Part shown: piece after piece, positions 31,131 to 31,210 of the stretch
Position numbering within the stretch: position 1 is the first letter of the stretch
How the letters are laid out: each line of letters begins with the position of its first letter
Source: DAOUBP01 sp964513075
Lineage (GTDB): Bacteria; Chloroflexota; Anaerolineae; CG2-30-64-16
Assembly: GCA_964513075.1 (NCBI GenBank)
Contig: CAZELR010000050.1
Location: 1 to 31,210, forward strand
Length of the DNA: 31,210 nucleotides
Direction of reading: 5' to 3'
The notes under the pieces: generated by a model
What the model was told of the DNA's origin: nothing
The model's input: the letters and a program-made list of their open reading frames with translations, nothing else
The model's database searches: none
Position numbers and translations under genes: made by a program

Positions 31131-31210
31131 TCTCACCCCCACACTCCCACACTATCTCACTATCGTACTATCTCACTATCGTACTATCTCACTATCGTAC
31201 TATCTCACTA
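31131..31210. repeat. 16-bp tandem repeat next to a CCCACACTC tract at the right edge
   Basis: TATCTCACTATCGTAC repeats from 31153, 31169 and 31185, with a partial copy at 31201 that leaves the window. Before it, CCCCCACACTCCCACAC (31136-31152) is the complement of the G-rich microsatellite at 15904. The array lies just upstream of the first cluster gene, so it occupies the place of a promoter or leader. Confidence 0.85.

Overview
The window is GC-rich bacterial DNA in which every gene I can support lies on the minus strand, so it is read here from right to left. Gene content (a Wzm/Wzt glycan export cluster, large modular secreted proteins ending in a membrane helix and Arg/Lys tail, a DUF433/DUF5615 pair) and the abundance of hairpin-type interspersed repeats suggest an environmental Chloroflexota (Anaerolineae/Caldilineae-like) genome. 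That placement is an inference from style; no marker gene is present.

Right part (about 31.1 to 20.4 kb): a cell-surface polysaccharide cluster. In order of transcription it holds a Dpm1-like polyprenyl-phosphate glycosyltransferase, an ABC-2 permease (Wzm), its ATPase (Wzt) with a C-terminal glycan-binding domain, a SAM methyltransferase, a UbiA-type prenyltransferase, a GT4 glycosyltransferase, the C-terminal stub of a lost GT4, a second intact GT4, a GT2 and a Wzz/BY-kinase chain-length and tyrosine-kinase protein. Base and codon composition drop sharply between about 28.84 kb (inside wzt, just after Walker B) and 24.71 kb (at the GT4 stub). This marks an exchanged cassette carrying the substrate-specific half of Wzt together with the methyltransferase, UbiA and one GT.

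Middle (20.4 to 15.5 kb): a repeat array, a 66-residue peptide that resembles a RiPP precursor, and a large secreted gingipain-like C25 cysteine peptidase.

Left part (15.5 to 1.2 kb): four paralogous secreted proteins. Three share a C-terminal half made of Ig-like, FN3-like, proprotein-convertase P, GEVED and anchor-FN3 domains, attached to different N-terminal modules (a large putative beta-propeller twice, an M28 aminopeptidase once). The fourth has only the anchor domain. All four end in a PNAV motif, a hydrophobic helix and basic residues. A DUF433/DUF5615 toxin-antitoxin-like pair sits between the two most similar paralogues. A partial GT4 gene runs off the left edge.

Across the window, short hairpin-forming repeats are found between genes and also in frame inside genes. 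One family has constant ends (CTGAG...CGAAG) and interchangeable inner stems. A single loop of the anchor domain has taken up different repeat-derived peptides in the four paralogues. These in-frame insertions and the swapped export cassette are the most interesting features.
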